A stretch of 64,000 nucleotides of DNA from Epiperipatus broadwayi (GCA_028023455.1 JAQFVV010006720.1:272501-336500), one strand, 5' to 3'. Counted from the first letter of the stretch, positions 29,743 through 45,381 are shown. The notes: generated from the sequence alone by a model not told the origin. Made by a program: numbers and translations.

Positions 29743-30480
29743 CTACTTATCTAAAGTGCCACATAATTATAAAATGGCTGGTTTTAGGTCTTTTTTGTAT
29801 AGAAATAATATTTTGTGTAAATATGCATGTGATAAAAAGAAAAATATTGAAAATTATGTAAGTGAATTATTAAGTGTAGGTTATAATATAAAAGAAATTT
29901 ATCAAGTGGTTTGTCAATTTAGTAAGAAAATTAATAGAAATACTGGTAATGAAGAAATTAAGAATAAGAAGTGGATTTATTTGCCTTTTTATAATAATAA
30001 TCAAGTAAAATTTATGAAAAAAGTTTATAATGGTATATATAATGTTTCTTTTTATGGATCAGTTAATTTAAATAGAATGGTTAATAATTCAAAAGATAAG
30101 TTAGAAAAAATAATGTGAGTAATATAATTTAAAAAAATTTTTGTTGATGTAACTTAACATATGTAGGGGAATCTATATATAATATAGAGAAAAAAATTAA
30201 AGAACATAAATTGTTATATAAAAGAGTTTTGATAAATGTACAGATATGTAATGATAATAGTAATGAAGTCAAGTTATATACTGAATCTGTTTTTTATGAT
30301 CATGATAGAAATTGTAATTTTAGGTTTAATTTTGATATAAATAAAATAAAAAATTTAGGCCAAGAGAGAGATAATAAAAAAAGAAAAATTAAAGAGGCAG
30401 TTTTTATTAGTAGGTATAAAAATACAATAATAAACAGACAATCAGCAAATGTTAGGATTAATGAATTGTGGAATATTTAA
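29743..30480 (+). pseudogene. PLE-C: 5'-truncated Penelope-like remnant
   Basis: The first frame (to 30118) corresponds to the C-terminal RT/linker region: residues such as KMAGFRSFLYRNNILCKYAC and KNKKWIYLPFYNNNQVKF parallel KLAGLKSFLFRN and SDKWISIPFIS in PLE-A. After stops and a frameshift a second frame (30211-30480) carries the GIY-YIG C-terminal half, ending RQSANVRINELWNI, parallel to KQSANIKTTELWEI in PLE-A. The RT catalytic motifs are missing because of 5' truncation and the GIY motif is broken. There is no (TA)n between RT and endonuclease here. It is a related but diverged family or subfamily to PLE-A. Confidence 0.8.
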
Positions 30481-30696
30481 ATCAACATGTATTTCCAGTT
30501 GGTAATAGATGATTCCATTTTGAAAGTTGAGTTGAAAATTATTATGAATATAATCGAAACTATTTCTTTATGAGTTTTTATTTATATTGTATTATAAATT
30601 GTTTACCATTGTTTGGAATATATTTAAGTTTCGTTATTGTATTATTGATATTAGCAGACATTTATTTTGTTATATATATAAACCATTATACAATTA

Positions 30697-30701
<5 letters not shown>

Positions 30702-30753
<52 letters not shown>
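30702..30753. repeat. (TA)n at outer 3' end of PLE-A left copy
   Basis: About 26 TA units directly outside the palindrome. Confidence 0.95.
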
Positions 30754-30755
<2 letters not shown>

Positions 30756-30823
30756 TAATTCAAACAAATATATTTAACACAGTATTCAAAATTAAATAAT
30801 ATATTCTTTACCAGAAGTACTTT

Positions 30824-30852
30824 CAATTGTTTCACTGACAATCTTTATCAAC
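30824..30852 (-). ncRNA. hammerhead-ribozyme-like motif, PLE-A left 3' region
   Basis: This is the same motif as 33902-33930 in the left arm, read on the minus strand, 55 nt beyond the endonuclease stop. It has the same core changes. Confidence 0.4.
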
Positions 30853-30907
30853 TGTTAATACAAACGTACAAAAAATAAAAACTTGCATTACCCATCATTC
30901 AATCTAT

Positions 30908-32783
30908 TCAAATTTCCCACAATTCTGTTGTCTTTATATTAGCCGATTGTTTATTCATCAAACCACCTCTATTCCTAGATATCATCATTGCCTCTTTAAT
31001 TTTACGTTTTTCACTACACCTTTCAATTTGAATAATTTTTATATCTCTATTATTAAATTTAAAACCATAATTACATGTTTTATTATGATCAAATATAATT
31101 GATGAAGTATTCATATTTACTGAAGATATATTTTCTTTCTGTACACGTTTATATAATGTCTTATGATCATTATATCGTTTTTGTAATGTACATTTGGATT
31201 CCCCTATATATTTTATTCCACAACCACATTCCAATATATATATATATATATATAACAGAACTTAATTCAAACTTAGAAATCTTGGCTTTGGAGTTATTTA
31301 TCATATCATTTATATTATTTGAAGAGAAAAAAGAAATTCTACACAAACCACTAAAAAGTTTATTAATTAATTTAGCTTGTTGATTAGATATAAAAGGAAT
31401 AGAAATCCATTTATCACTTTTTAATTTACTTAATATTTTCTTATTATTACTCTTATTTTGATTATATTTTGTAATTGTATTATAAATAATATTCCTTCCA
31501 TAACCAACATTCAACATATCAGTAATATATACATTAATATTTTCAATTTTATCACTAATAAATTTGCACAAATAATCATTTCTAAATAAAAATGACTTCA
31601 AACCAGCTAATTTATGACTCATATGAACTTTAGAATTATATGAAATATAACCCCTAATTTCCACAGGCTTTAAAATCATATTATAATCAAACACATTATT
31701 ATTTCTTTTAATAAATATATCTAAAAACTTTATAGAATCTTCCTTCTCTTCATTTAACACCCATTTTACATTATTAATCATATTTAACTCATTAAACAAA
31801 TTAACTATTATTTCTTTATGTGCACATATAAATACATCATCAACATATCTACAATATACTTTAATTCCTTTATATTTTATCTGAGACAATATCTTAACCT
31901 CATAATTAGAAATAAAAAAATTACAAAGCTGTGATACCACCGGAAGACCCATTGGCCAACCAAAATTCATTTTATAAAAGCAATCATTAAGCCTAACATA
32001 TATATTATCATTCACAAATCTTAATATTTTAACAATAAAATTCCTAATATTATTATCTATAGATTTTAAAAACAAAGCTCTTTCAATAATCTCTAATGAT
32101 TCAATACGATTAATTGAACCATACATTTCAGATATGTCAAGTGTACACATAACATCATTATTATCAATGTTTATATTTTTAATCCTATTAATAAAATCAA
32201 ATGATGATGAAATCGTATAATCTCCAAATCCAAGCACATCTTGCATTATTTTTTCAATATATCTACAAGCATTATAATAAAAAACACCACCAAAATCAAC
32301 AATTACTCTTAATGGATAACAATTTTTATGCAATTTTATATTTGCAAAGATTCTTGGAAACACTGCAGACGACGGATATAAACTGTAATATGTCTTTGCA
32401 TCAATAACTTTTTTTCTTTTTAGCAGTCATTAAAATGTCATTAATAAATTTCATTCTATATGTATCAATATTATTTAATTCACTTTTTTTCAAAACAAAG
32501 CTTCTTCATTTGATCCATAATTTTCATATTATATTCATCCTGTTTCATTAGGCACATCCGTAAACCCTTGTCCTCCTTCAAACAAATTAATTTATTACTT
32601 TTTAAAAAAATTTTAAATTCATAAATTTGTTTTAACCAAACATTATCATTTTGCTTATCAAATGTTTTATTTTTTATTTCATTAATTATTTTATTCCTAT
32701 CATTTAAATCACAATTTATAACACCAAACGAATATTCAATCGCCGCATTTAATTCAATACTAGAATCTTTCCAACCTCCACCG
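30908..32783 (-). pseudogene. PLE-A left copy: RT plus GIY-YIG endonuclease
   Basis: Read on the minus strand. The N-terminal part (32783-32490) has the PLE signature region LKEDKGLRMCLMKQDEYNMK, then two frameshifts in A-rich runs. The main frame (32363-31170) carries RT motifs: LHKNCYPLRVIVDF at 11-24, LDISEMYGSI at 75-84 (motif A), GWPMGLPVVSQ at 135-145 (motif B), YVDD at 173-176 (motif C) and KFLDIF. The frame then enters a (TA)n tract at 31234-31254 and leaves the correct register. The GIY-YIG domain continues in another frame (31234-30908): CGCGIKYIGES, KRYNDHK, KRKIKEAMMISRN. Penelope-like elements copy RNA at the insertion site using these two activities. Frameshifts make this copy non-functional as assembled. 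Confidence 0.92.
31234..31254. repeat. short (TA)n within the GIY motif, left PLE-A
   Basis: About 10 TA units between codons SSVIY and ECGCGIKYIG. The two domains are out of frame: codon phases differ so that two TA units fewer, or one more, would bring them in register. Confidence 0.9.
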
Positions 32784-32830
32784 TATTACAGCTTTGTAAT
32801 TTTTTTATTTTTAATTATGAGGTTAAGATA

Positions 32831-33464
32831 TTGTCTCAGATAAAATATAAAGGAATTAAAGTATATTGTAGATATGTTGATGATGTATTTATATGTGCAC
32901 ATAATGAAATAATAGTTAATTTGTTTAATGAGTTAAATATGATTAATAATGTAAAATGGGTGTTAAATGAAGAGAAGGAAGATTCTATAAAGTTTTTAGA
33001 TATATTTATTAAAAGAAATAATAATGTGTTTGATTATAATATGATTTTAAAGCCTGTGGAAATTAGGGGTTATATTCCATATAATTCTAAAGTTCATATG
33101 AGTCATAAATTAGCTGGTTTGAAGTCATTTTTATTTAGAAATGATTATTTGTGCAAATTTATTAGTGATAAAATTGAAAATATTAATGTATATATTACTG
33201 ATATGTTGAATGTTGGTTATGGAAGGAATATTATTTATAATACAATTACAAAATATAATCAAAATAAGAGTAATAATAAGAAAATATTAAGTAAATTAAA
33301 AAGTGATAAATGGATTTCTATTCCTTTTATATCTAATCAACAAGCTAAATTAATTAATAAACTTTTTAGTGGTTTGTGTAGAATTTCTTTTTTCTCTTCA
33401 AATAATATAAATGATATGATAAATAACTCCAAAGCCAAGATTTCTAAGTTTGAATTAAGTTCTG

Positions 33465-33522
<58 letters not shown>

Positions 33523-33846
33523 GAATGTGGTTGTGGAATAAAATATATAGGGGAATCCAAATGTACATTACAAAAACGATATAATGATCATAAGACATTA
33601 TATAAACGTGTACAAAAAGAAAATATATCTTCAGTAAATATGAATACTCCATCAATTATATTTGATCATAATAAAACATGTAATTATGGTTTTAAATTTA
33701 ATAATAGAGATATAAAAATTATTCAAATTGAAAGGTGTAGTGAAAAACGTAAAATTAAAGAGGCAATGATGATATCTAGGAATAGAGGTGGTTTGATGAA
33801 TAAACAATCGGCTAATATAAAGACAACAGAATTGTGGGAAATTTGA
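32831..33846 (+). pseudogene. PLE-A right copy, 5'-truncated
   Basis: The plus-strand copy begins just before motif C: RYVDDVFICAH, KFLDIFIKRN, VHMSHKLAGLKSF, then a (TA)n tract at 33466-33518. The GIY-YIG frame is 33517-33846 (ECGCGIKYIGESKC to KTTELWEI). RT motifs A and B are absent because homology starts at 32783. The RT and endonuclease frames differ by one TA unit. As a truncated copy it cannot encode a working RT. Near identity to the left copy implies a recent common origin. Confidence 0.92.
33466..33518. repeat. expanded (TA)n within the GIY motif, right PLE-A
   Basis: About 26 TA units at the same codon position as 31234-31254. (TA)n has no stop in any frame, so length change alone alters the downstream register. 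Confidence 0.95.
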
Positions 33847-33901
33847 ATAGATTGAATGATGGGTAATGCAAGTTTTTATTTTTTGTACGTTTGTATTAAC
33901 A

Positions 33902-33930
33902 GTTGATAAAGATTGTCAGTGAAACAATTG
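33902..33930 (+). ncRNA. hammerhead-ribozyme-like motif, PLE-A right 3' region
   Basis: GTTGATAAAG-ATTGTCAGT-GAAAC-AATTG follows the order CUGANGA, short stem II, GAAAC of the minimal hammerhead motifs described in Penelope-like elements. AUU can pair with AGU around a GUC loop. The first core box is mutated (TTGATAA instead of CTGATGA), so catalysis is doubtful. Confidence 0.4.
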
Positions 33931-34052
33931 AAAGTACTTCTGGTAAAGAATATATTATTTAATTTTGAATACTGTGTTAAATATATTTGTTTGAATTATT
34001 ATTATATAATTTAAAAATACAGACATTTAATGGTTGTAGTTATATATATATG

Positions 34053-37892
<3,840 letters not shown>

Positions 37893-38158
37893 ATGGATAA
37901 TGGAAGGACACAAAAGCACCCTTGTCTTTTCATCATTCCGACTGAGATTCTGGATAAAAAGGGCTGTATTATTCAAAATTATGTGTTGTTATTGAATATG
38001 GTTATCATCTCTTCAACTATTCTAATCGTTGATATGTGGAGGAAGATACCTGGAATTTAAGTAAAGTAAATGTTTCCTATAGCCGACCAGAATGTCAGTC
38101 ATATGTGACAATACAATACTGCCGAGCAATTTTATTAAATATAACAGAGAACCCTGAG
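37893..38158 (+). other. candidate decayed exon, plus strand
   Basis: An ATG-initiated frame starts MDNGRTQKHPCLFIIPTEIL. After one frame change it continues as YYSKLCVVIEYGYHLFNYSN, one stop, then VEEDTWNLSKVNVSYSRPEC and SYVTIQYCRAILLNITENPE. It ends at a GAG|GTTAGT donor at 38158/38159. The composition is protein-like but no family is recognised. The frame change and stop suggest decay, or an unrecognised intron. Confidence 0.3.
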
Positions 38159-39619
38159 GTTAGTTTCATTATTATTATAAGTGCTCTTAAATTAAGGAGT
38201 GATCAATTATGATCAATATTACAAGCATGGCATGGCTTAAGAGATTGAAACTTCTGATTGTATAATAATAAAATATTGAGATCATATTGGCAAATTAATG
38301 AATGTTTTGTTTTAGTCAGTAATATTAACAATGACATGAAATCATCATCATCATTGTCGAACAGTGCAAGTACTGACAGCTCAGAGAATGTGTTTTGGAT
38401 AGAGAGAGAATGGGAGTTTATTCTAAATTTTTTTTTAAAATTTATTTTATTAATGATAATTTTTTTTTAAGTCTATCTCTGACTGAACTGCATATCGCTG
38501 TAGCTGAATTATTCTATAACTAACCTAACGGCAAGCTATTAGGTAATATAGGGTTTCATACCGTCCTAGATGGAAGCGTTAGGCTTTACGAATTGATTTA
38601 ATAGAAGTCGTCTTTTATTAGATTAGAATATATATATATAAAATAAATGAAAAGTGGAAATAAACATAGAATAATTTTTTGTATATATTTGTTTTATATT
38701 TTCTATAATAAAATAATAACAAGTAAAGGGTTAAATAACTCTGGGTTTAACATAAAATTTCATTATGAAATTAATGTTTTAAAAAAAGTCTTAATAAATA
38801 TAAATATTTTATTGTTATTATTATTATTATTCTGATTGTGAAATGTAAAAACACAATACTTGTTTTTGAAATTTTTTTAATTCATTAAAACATATATGTT
38901 TTCAAAGTGATTAGAGAGCTATAAATAAAAGCTCTGTTTTTAATCAAGATCTTATTGCCTTAGATGATTTTATAAAAGGAGCTGATAAAAAAAGTCAGCC
39001 AGTCTGGATAATAATTTTTATAAGAACGGTCAGCTGAAAATTGGTTTCAATATTTTACTGCAACTTGATAAAGTGCCGCAGTTGGTTTTAGCTGACCAGA
39101 GAGTTTGCAGAAAAGCTATGATAAACTAATGTTGCTGAAGGCAGGAGCTGCTACTTTTTTCATTCACAGGAGTTTTGGTTTTGAAGCTGGGTCACTTCTC
39201 AATCAATAGCCTGAAGAAAAAAAAAGAAATGAGGACAAAATAGCTAGCAGAGTTATATAAAGCTCCTATGAAGATAGAACGACAGTCCAGTAGCTGCATT
39301 ATAGTTTACTGCAGAGATTTGATTCATGAAGCCAGGGTCACTACAAATGGATCAACTAGCTGCTTAAATATGTTCTAGAAGACAGTGTGACAATTGTTTG
39401 GACTATAAAAGAAATCTCATGGTATGCCAACAAATTACTAGAATTATATACTTTTACCTGATGATGACAATCACTAAGGCCAAACTCATCAAGAAAAATC
39501 TTCCAGCTTTCTGAAGAATTAATTACACATATGCTGTGTCAGATAAAGGCAGAGAAACATGGATTTACATATAAACAGCAGGTGGTGAGTAGCATTATAT
39601 ATGATAAGGAAGTTTTAAA
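38159..39619. other. spacer upstream of LINE 3' end
   Basis: A Ser-rich frame at about 38311-38425 (KSSSSLSNSASTDSSENVFW) follows a TTTTGTTTTAG acceptor-like site but has no clear donor. Otherwise no feature is supported. Confidence 0.4.
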
Positions 39620-39749
39620 TGATTGTTTTAAAATATATTTATTAAACATAGTAACATAGTAATATACAGTTAAAATTCATAAAAATTTACATAGTATTCA
39701 GAATGAAACTTGAAAAAGTCAATGTAGAGAAAAGGGTATCTTAATAAGA

Positions 39750-40226
39750 TTAAGAGGAAAATAAAACTTTCACCCAAGTATCATCATGTAGACTCACAGG
39801 CGAAAGCAGAGAGTCTCGCTGCTTGACTTGATCAAGAAGCTTAATAAAGACACTTAGAGCCGAGTCCTGAGAATGACCAAAGATGAGCCTGCAAAGTGTC
39901 AACCATAAAGAAAATGTTATAAAGATAGATAATCTTATTGCTGCAAATGATTCATTTTTAAGAGTGTTAGAAACAGAAAGAGCATCCCTAAGATCCAGAG
40001 AGACATTCACAACAATAAAGTCCCTAATCGACTTAAGAGCAGGACAGATATAGAATATATGGAGAATTGTCTCATCATATAATCTACACAACTGACAGTG
40101 AGACGAAATCCTAATGAAGCCTCTACTGGTCACTAAAATATAACTTGTTGGGAGTGCATTTAAATTTAGTTTAAGTACAAAATCAACATGTCTTGCTTCA
40201 ATGAAAAGAAGTTTCATTTTATGCAA
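39750..40226 (-). pseudogene. LINE C-terminal zinc motif region
   Basis: Contains CQLCRLYDETILHIFYIC, a CX2CX7HX4C arrangement common at the C-terminus of LINE ORF2 proteins, and ends VSLHDDTWVKVLFSS. It is separated from the upstream piece by a stop near 40230. Confidence 0.82.
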
Positions 40227-40232
40227 GAGAAC

Positions 40233-41273
40233 TTAATTTGAATCACCTAATGAAGTCAAAAGAGAAATATAATGTGGAAATTTTAATTTATAAACATTCC
40301 AGAATGACAATTTCTCATCAAGCACAACTTGAACTGAGGGTATCAAATTAATAACTGACTTCCATAAATCAGCAATCCAATAACTTGAAAATGGAGGTGG
40401 CTTATCTGTAGGATCAATAACCAAAGGAAGGGATAACTGAGCAAGCTTTAAACAAGTTACACGAAGAAAAGATATAGATCTCTGAAGATATAGAGTTGAG
40501 ATCGAGTGCAAACCTAGACCATTTAAAAGCTTTGGCATTTGAATTTTAGCAATTCTGATGGCTATGACCTTGTTTTTCCAAAATAATTTTGAACAAAGCA
40601 AATTTATAGCCCTCTCAAAACGCCTTGTTGGCGTAATAATTGGTAAATAATAACTAAGCCTTGAATATACCAAAAAGTTCAAAAGTGTAACCTTACCCAT
40701 AAGCGAAATATTTATATTAACAAGCGATTCAACTATACTTTTTGTTTTATCAAGAATAATATTTTGAATCTGCCTTGTAATTACTGAACGAGATAAAACT
40801 ATTGGAAAACCAAGGAAAGACTGAGGCTTGGCTGTGAAAGTGGAAATAATTGATAAATCAGATATAATTTTCCACATTGCGGATTTTGTAACATTAATAT
40901 GAAGATTAAAAGTATTAGAAAAAGAGTCCAATATTTGCAACAAAGCTGGAAGAAAAGATTTATCAGGAAGAAAAATAGAGACATCATCAACATAAGAAAT
41001 ATGATGAATAGTCGGTTTAACAGCAGGAACATAGATACCAGGCAGTTTAGATTCTATCTGTAAAAGTAACGGATTTAAATATGTAATAAAACATAATGTG
41101 GCAAGAGGAGATCCCTGTGGCACTGAGAGATGCGGATGAAAACCAACTGCAAGTTTACCATCCAATGAAGTAAAGATGGACCTGTTAAGTAGAAGATTGG
41201 CTATAATACAGACGTATGAAGTAGGAACCTGATAATCCCAAGAGTCTGAAACAAAACAGAAGGCAGAACACAA
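40233..41273 (-). pseudogene. LINE reverse transcriptase C-terminal half
   Basis: Begins before motif B (SVPQGSPLATLCF) and continues with motif C SYVDDVSIFL, then the thumb and connection region (SLMGKVTLLNFLVYSRLSYY, LLCSKLFWKNK, LNGLGLHS). The YVDD variant replaces the common YADD. The frame stays open for about 346 codons, so this is the best-preserved part. Confidence 0.88.
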
Positions 41274-41833
41274 TCAAAGGCTGATGTGAAGTCCAATTGA
41301 ACGACCACAGGTTTTGAGTTATTATGACACCTAATATACTCAATAAGAAGAAGAAAAAGCTGAACAGCTTCAGTTGTTGAATGATCCTTCTTTGCAAATT
41401 GAAATTTTGATAAATGAAGATAAATATTATTTTGTATATGATCTTTAACAATAGATTCAATAGTCTTTATCAAAAGAGGTGTCATAGAAATAGGACAAAT
41501 ATTAGATAACAGAGAAGGAGTTAATTTCTTCTTAAGAAAAGGGACCATCGCCACTGGATAGAGATCAGGACTATTTACAAAATCATTAGCTAGAAAATCA
41601 ACCATATTACGAACTATTGGAGCTGTAAAAAATGAAAGATGAAGAAGGACAAACCTGGGAATGCCATGAATCCCAGGATGCATATTGTCTGGAAAAGAAT
41701 TTAATTTTTGAATAATCATAGTTTCAGTTATATTATGACTAGAATCAAGCTCAGATTCATTCCAGATGTCGCCAATTCTAAAAGGCAACATTTCAAGCTT
41801 AGTTTTGAAATGATTACATAGTTCAAGCAACAT
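41201..41833 (-). pseudogene. LINE reverse transcriptase N-terminal half
   Basis: It has NMHPGIHGIP, the fingers motif SNICPISMTPLLIKTIES (a corrupted NYRPISL box), QFAKKDHSTTEAV and motif A LDFTSAFDCV. A frameshift just after motif A leads to the downstream piece at 40233-41273. Confidence 0.85.
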
Positions 41834-42270
41834 AATAGGGCCAGAACATACTTTATTTCCTTTGTCAATAATTAATGGAGTAGGTCTAGAATAAGCACCT
41901 AAAGCCCATCTAATATAACTTCATGTCCAGTTATGATGATTTTGAAGAAAAATTTTAGACCGTTTAATAGCCACATAATGAGCAAGAGATTTCTGTATAT
42001 CATGATACTGCACTTTAAGTTGCATAATATTTTCTATGGTAGAATCAAAAGAAGAAAGATTAGAAAGTTTGGATCAAATATCATCCAATTGCTTAAGTAA
42101 AAACTTTGGACCTTTTGTCTTTCTAGTATAAGAATCAATAATAGAACTGAGAATACCAACAAAAGAAGACCATGCCGATATGGCGGGTAATGAAAGAATA
42201 TCCACTTTTCTAAAAAGAATATATGCCTCTGAAAAAATTGAAGCAGGAGCTGTTAATTTATTTAAGAGCC

Positions 42271-42759
42271 TTATTGTAAAAAAAAAAAACTATGAGACTG
42301 AGCAACAAAGGAAGTCTCAATCAACAATACAACATGCATAGCCAAATGATCTGAGAAAGGAACAACCTGAAGCTTTGCTGAAATGTCAAGTTGAAGTTCA
42401 GGAGAATAGTAAAGAAGATCAATTAAAGAAGTGGTACGATGAGTATAAAAGGAAAATGCATTAAGAGGAAAACATCCTTCACCAGATAAAAATACTCTAT
42501 TAAAAAGATGTAGGAATTTATTATTAAAATGCATGTAACACATATTGAAATCAGCAAGAAATATAGTTGGATAAGAATTTGAAGACAAAAGAGAATTAAT
42601 TTTATTAAATATAGAATGAGCAAAGAGGAACTCACTCTTAATATATAAATAAATGATATTCAGAGTAAAACTTCCAATTGTAATACTGGTCATCAAAAAA
42701 TTATGATCCAAATGCATGATTTTGATATCATTAAAAGCAAGATGCTTACTTACAAGCAA
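42271..42759 (-). pseudogene. LINE AP-type endonuclease fragment
   Basis: It contains FLADFNMCYM (the GDFN box, with Gly changed to Ala) and VVPFSDHLAM (the SDH box), typical of the nicking endonuclease of LINEs. The N-terminal third of the domain is missing. It ends in a run of Phe codons at a poly-A tract. Confidence 0.8.
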
Positions 42760-43435
42760 AGCGACACTTACTGCTGAGGACGTTTATCTCCCAACCATTT
42801 ATTTTTTTAATGTTCTTTTTCCTAGAACTCTTTGAATGTCTAGTCAAATTAGTTTTCAAGACAGAGGCTGCAGTACCAGAATCAGGATTAGAAAAATTAT
42901 TTTCAAGTTGTGACTCTGAAGAATCATAAATCTTCCTTTTATTGTTAGAACTAATATCAGTTATAAGTGCTTGATCTTGCAAAAATGAACAACCAAGAGT
43001 AGACTGAATGTTAAACCTATTCTCCTTCAATAACATATCCTCGATTTGAACTGTATGAGATGAGTCAAGTGATAAATGAGTAATGTCAGTCGGAATAGAA
43101 ACAACAGACCCACTGACCTTCTTACTTAAATCAGTAGAAACTTGTGGTGGAGATGAAAGAGTAACATCAGATTGTTGCACAGTGATATATTCACTCAAAT
43201 GCTGCTTTTGCAAATCTTGAAAAACTTTAGGACTACATCTATGAGTACGTGTTTTCTTAAGCTTGCAAATATTGCAAAACCCCTTTGGATAATCTTTAAC
43301 AAGATGAGTCCTCTCCTTACAAACAAAACATTGAGGTTGTAAACCTTTGATAGAGATATGTATTGGACCTTTATCAGTCTCTAAAGTTTTAAACGATTTC
43401 CTTAGTAAAATGACATTTTTGTAACTGATAGAAAT
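42746..43435 (-). pseudogene. LINE ORF1 C-terminal fragment with zinc knuckles
   Basis: The readable part starts about YKNVILLRKSFKTLETDKGP and includes CFVCKERTHLVKDY, a CX2CX4HX4C knuckle whose last Cys is replaced by Tyr, followed by CNICKLKKTRTHRC. A Ser-rich tail follows (LSLDSSHTVQIEDMLLKE, KINGWEINVLSS). Such knuckles bind the element RNA in ORF1 proteins. The frame runs into the endonuclease piece at 42759 through a deletion or frameshift that removes the endonuclease N-terminus. Confidence 0.75.
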
Positions 43436-43759
43436 ATATAAAACAATATTAGTTTAAAATCGTTTATTAAAGAAAAAAACTGTTTAAAGTTATATTTATA
43501 CTTTAGAAAGAAAAAAAATACAAAGTAAGTTATAATTAATAATTAAGAAAAAGTTTTCCAAAAATCTTTTAAACTCAAAAAAAAAAAAAAGAAAGACATT
43601 TTAAATCAATTAACTGTCAAAAATTTGATAGTTCTCATTTTAAAGAAAAAGATTATATTCAGCAAAAAGAATTAAATTGCGAAATAATCTTTAATAATTT
43701 TATTGTGATAAATACAAATGTTATGTATATAAATTAATGTTTTGCACATCTGTGCAAAT

Positions 43760-43792
<33 letters not shown>

Positions 43793-45381
43793 TTCAGTAA
43801 ACCTAATATGTAAAATGTATTTCATTTAACTGAAACTTCAATCATTTATTGTATTGTATATAATTTAGGATTTTGATAATTATTTTGTAACAAGTCAAAT
43901 AGGTTATTTCATGCACACACGTGAATATGTGCATATGTTATCAATTCTAACACATATGTAAATTTTAATCATTTTTTGTTGTTGTTATTGAATGTCAATT
44001 GAAATAGATTGATAGTATGTTATAAATCACGTGTCTGTGCACATATATGTAAACTATAGTAATAATATGAATTGTAATTACTTAAATCAATGTAATAATT
44101 TGAATTTTTTATAGTAATTTTGTCAGTTACAAATATGATAATTTTTTTAATATTGTATTATAATCAAAATTAGAAAATTCACACACATATGTGTGTATAT
44201 ATGTCAATTGTATTGTACATAACAATGTGTGTCAGATAAGACACTTATGTGTAAAATTTTGATCATTTTTCTAAATTAAATGTTAATTCAAACATGTTTA
44301 TTTTGTATCAAGCCATATACCTGTGTGCTGAATGGGTTTGAATAAACCTAATTTATTAATCATGTAACTCAATGAATACTTTTCAAAATCAGAACCATCA
44401 TAAGACCTTAATCATTTATTTTTTATTGTTATTAATAAACTTATTTAATTGTTAAAAATGGTTTCCATCATCTCTTGTTCACATACAGTAATAGATCTTG
44501 TGTTCCTGAGCTAGATTCGGACACGGATAAATGGGGATGTATTTAGTGCTTTGGGCATCCAGAGATGATCAATAATCATCCTAGTTGGTGCAAAAGAGGA
44601 TACTCTTTAAATCCCATACACTATATTTTATTTTAGTTCAGTCTTGTTAAAAATTTTAGTTTATAGTTGGCCAATACAAGTGGCCTGAGCATTGATGATG
44701 ATCAGCATGTTTTAATGCCCCAGCATTATTGTTTTGATTTCTAATTATTGTGTATTCTAATGGTTGGTCACTAATCTGGTGCATTTAAGTTATGATTAAA
44801 TAATTGCCCAAGCTGGAAAAGGCTCAGTAGATAGCCTGGTCTAAAGAAGACCCATTTTCAATCCAGCCAGAGAATGGTATGTTAATTTTATTCTGATATA
44901 TTGTACTAATTTGTTTATTCCCATCAATGATGAATGGTTTACTTAATATTTTATTCATACTGATACTGACTTATTATAATGCTGGTTGAATTTATAATTA
45001 TGCTTTTGGTTGCTCTTATGAAGTAGCTGGTTGGTCTCACAATGCTCTCAGAGATTCTCAAATCTCATTTATTATTAAAAATCTCATTACTTATAGACAC
45101 TTTTGTAAATTAATGATATTTCATTATTTAAAATCTTGATGAATGGGGAGTGATGATGATGATATTCCATCTCTTCTACCAAACTGCTCCAACAACACAT
45201 GCCATACTAACAAAAAATGAACCCCACCTATTAAATCTCGACTCTTACATTGAAATATCACTCAATTGTCTAAACAAATGTACACATGGGCTTAATTAAT
45301 AGTTGAAGCCTTACATTGGCTGTGCAGAAAATTAATTAGCTATGTACTGGACACTCAATATATCCTTGATCATGGAGGGGG
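43436..45381. other. AT-rich spacer
   Basis: No coding signal. At 43741-43758 TTTGCACA-TC-TGTGCAAA forms a short palindrome followed by (TA)9(TG)8 to 43792. Several scattered CACA/TATGTG motifs between 43.9 and 44.3 kb suggest an old degraded tandem array, but I cannot define units. Confidence 0.5.

Larger units (their letters stand above)
30754..34000. repeat. PLE-A palindrome: head-to-head inverted pair
   Basis: Left arm 30754-31937 and right arm 32783-34000 are reverse complements, with very few substitutions in the translations (for example HKEIIV versus HNEIIV, GYISYN versus GYIPYN) and different (TA)n lengths. The outer borders are AATAATTCAAAC and GTTTGAATTATT. The 845 bp spacer (31938-32782) is the extra 5' part of the left copy only. 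The 5' ends meet and the 3' ends point outward. Confidence 0.95.
39620..43435 (-). mobile_element. L1/Tx1-like LINE, decayed and 5'-truncated
   Basis: One minus-strand element. From 5' to 3' it has the end of a zinc-knuckle ORF1, a partial apurinic-type endonuclease, reverse transcriptase, a C-terminal zinc motif, and a 3' end with AATAAA near 39640. The order fits an L1/Tx1-type LINE. The long C-terminal region with LLNFLVYSRLSYYLPII, a conserved LFWKNK and GLGLHS is L1/Tx1-like, while the RT motif LDFTSAFDCV also resembles Jockey/CR1 groups. Multiple frameshifts and stops make it dead. The 5' truncation is at about 43435. Confidence 0.85.

Noticed and set aside
39455-39500. CTGATGATG near 39459 as a hammerhead core
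   Set aside because: No GAAA box with a pairing stem II downstream.
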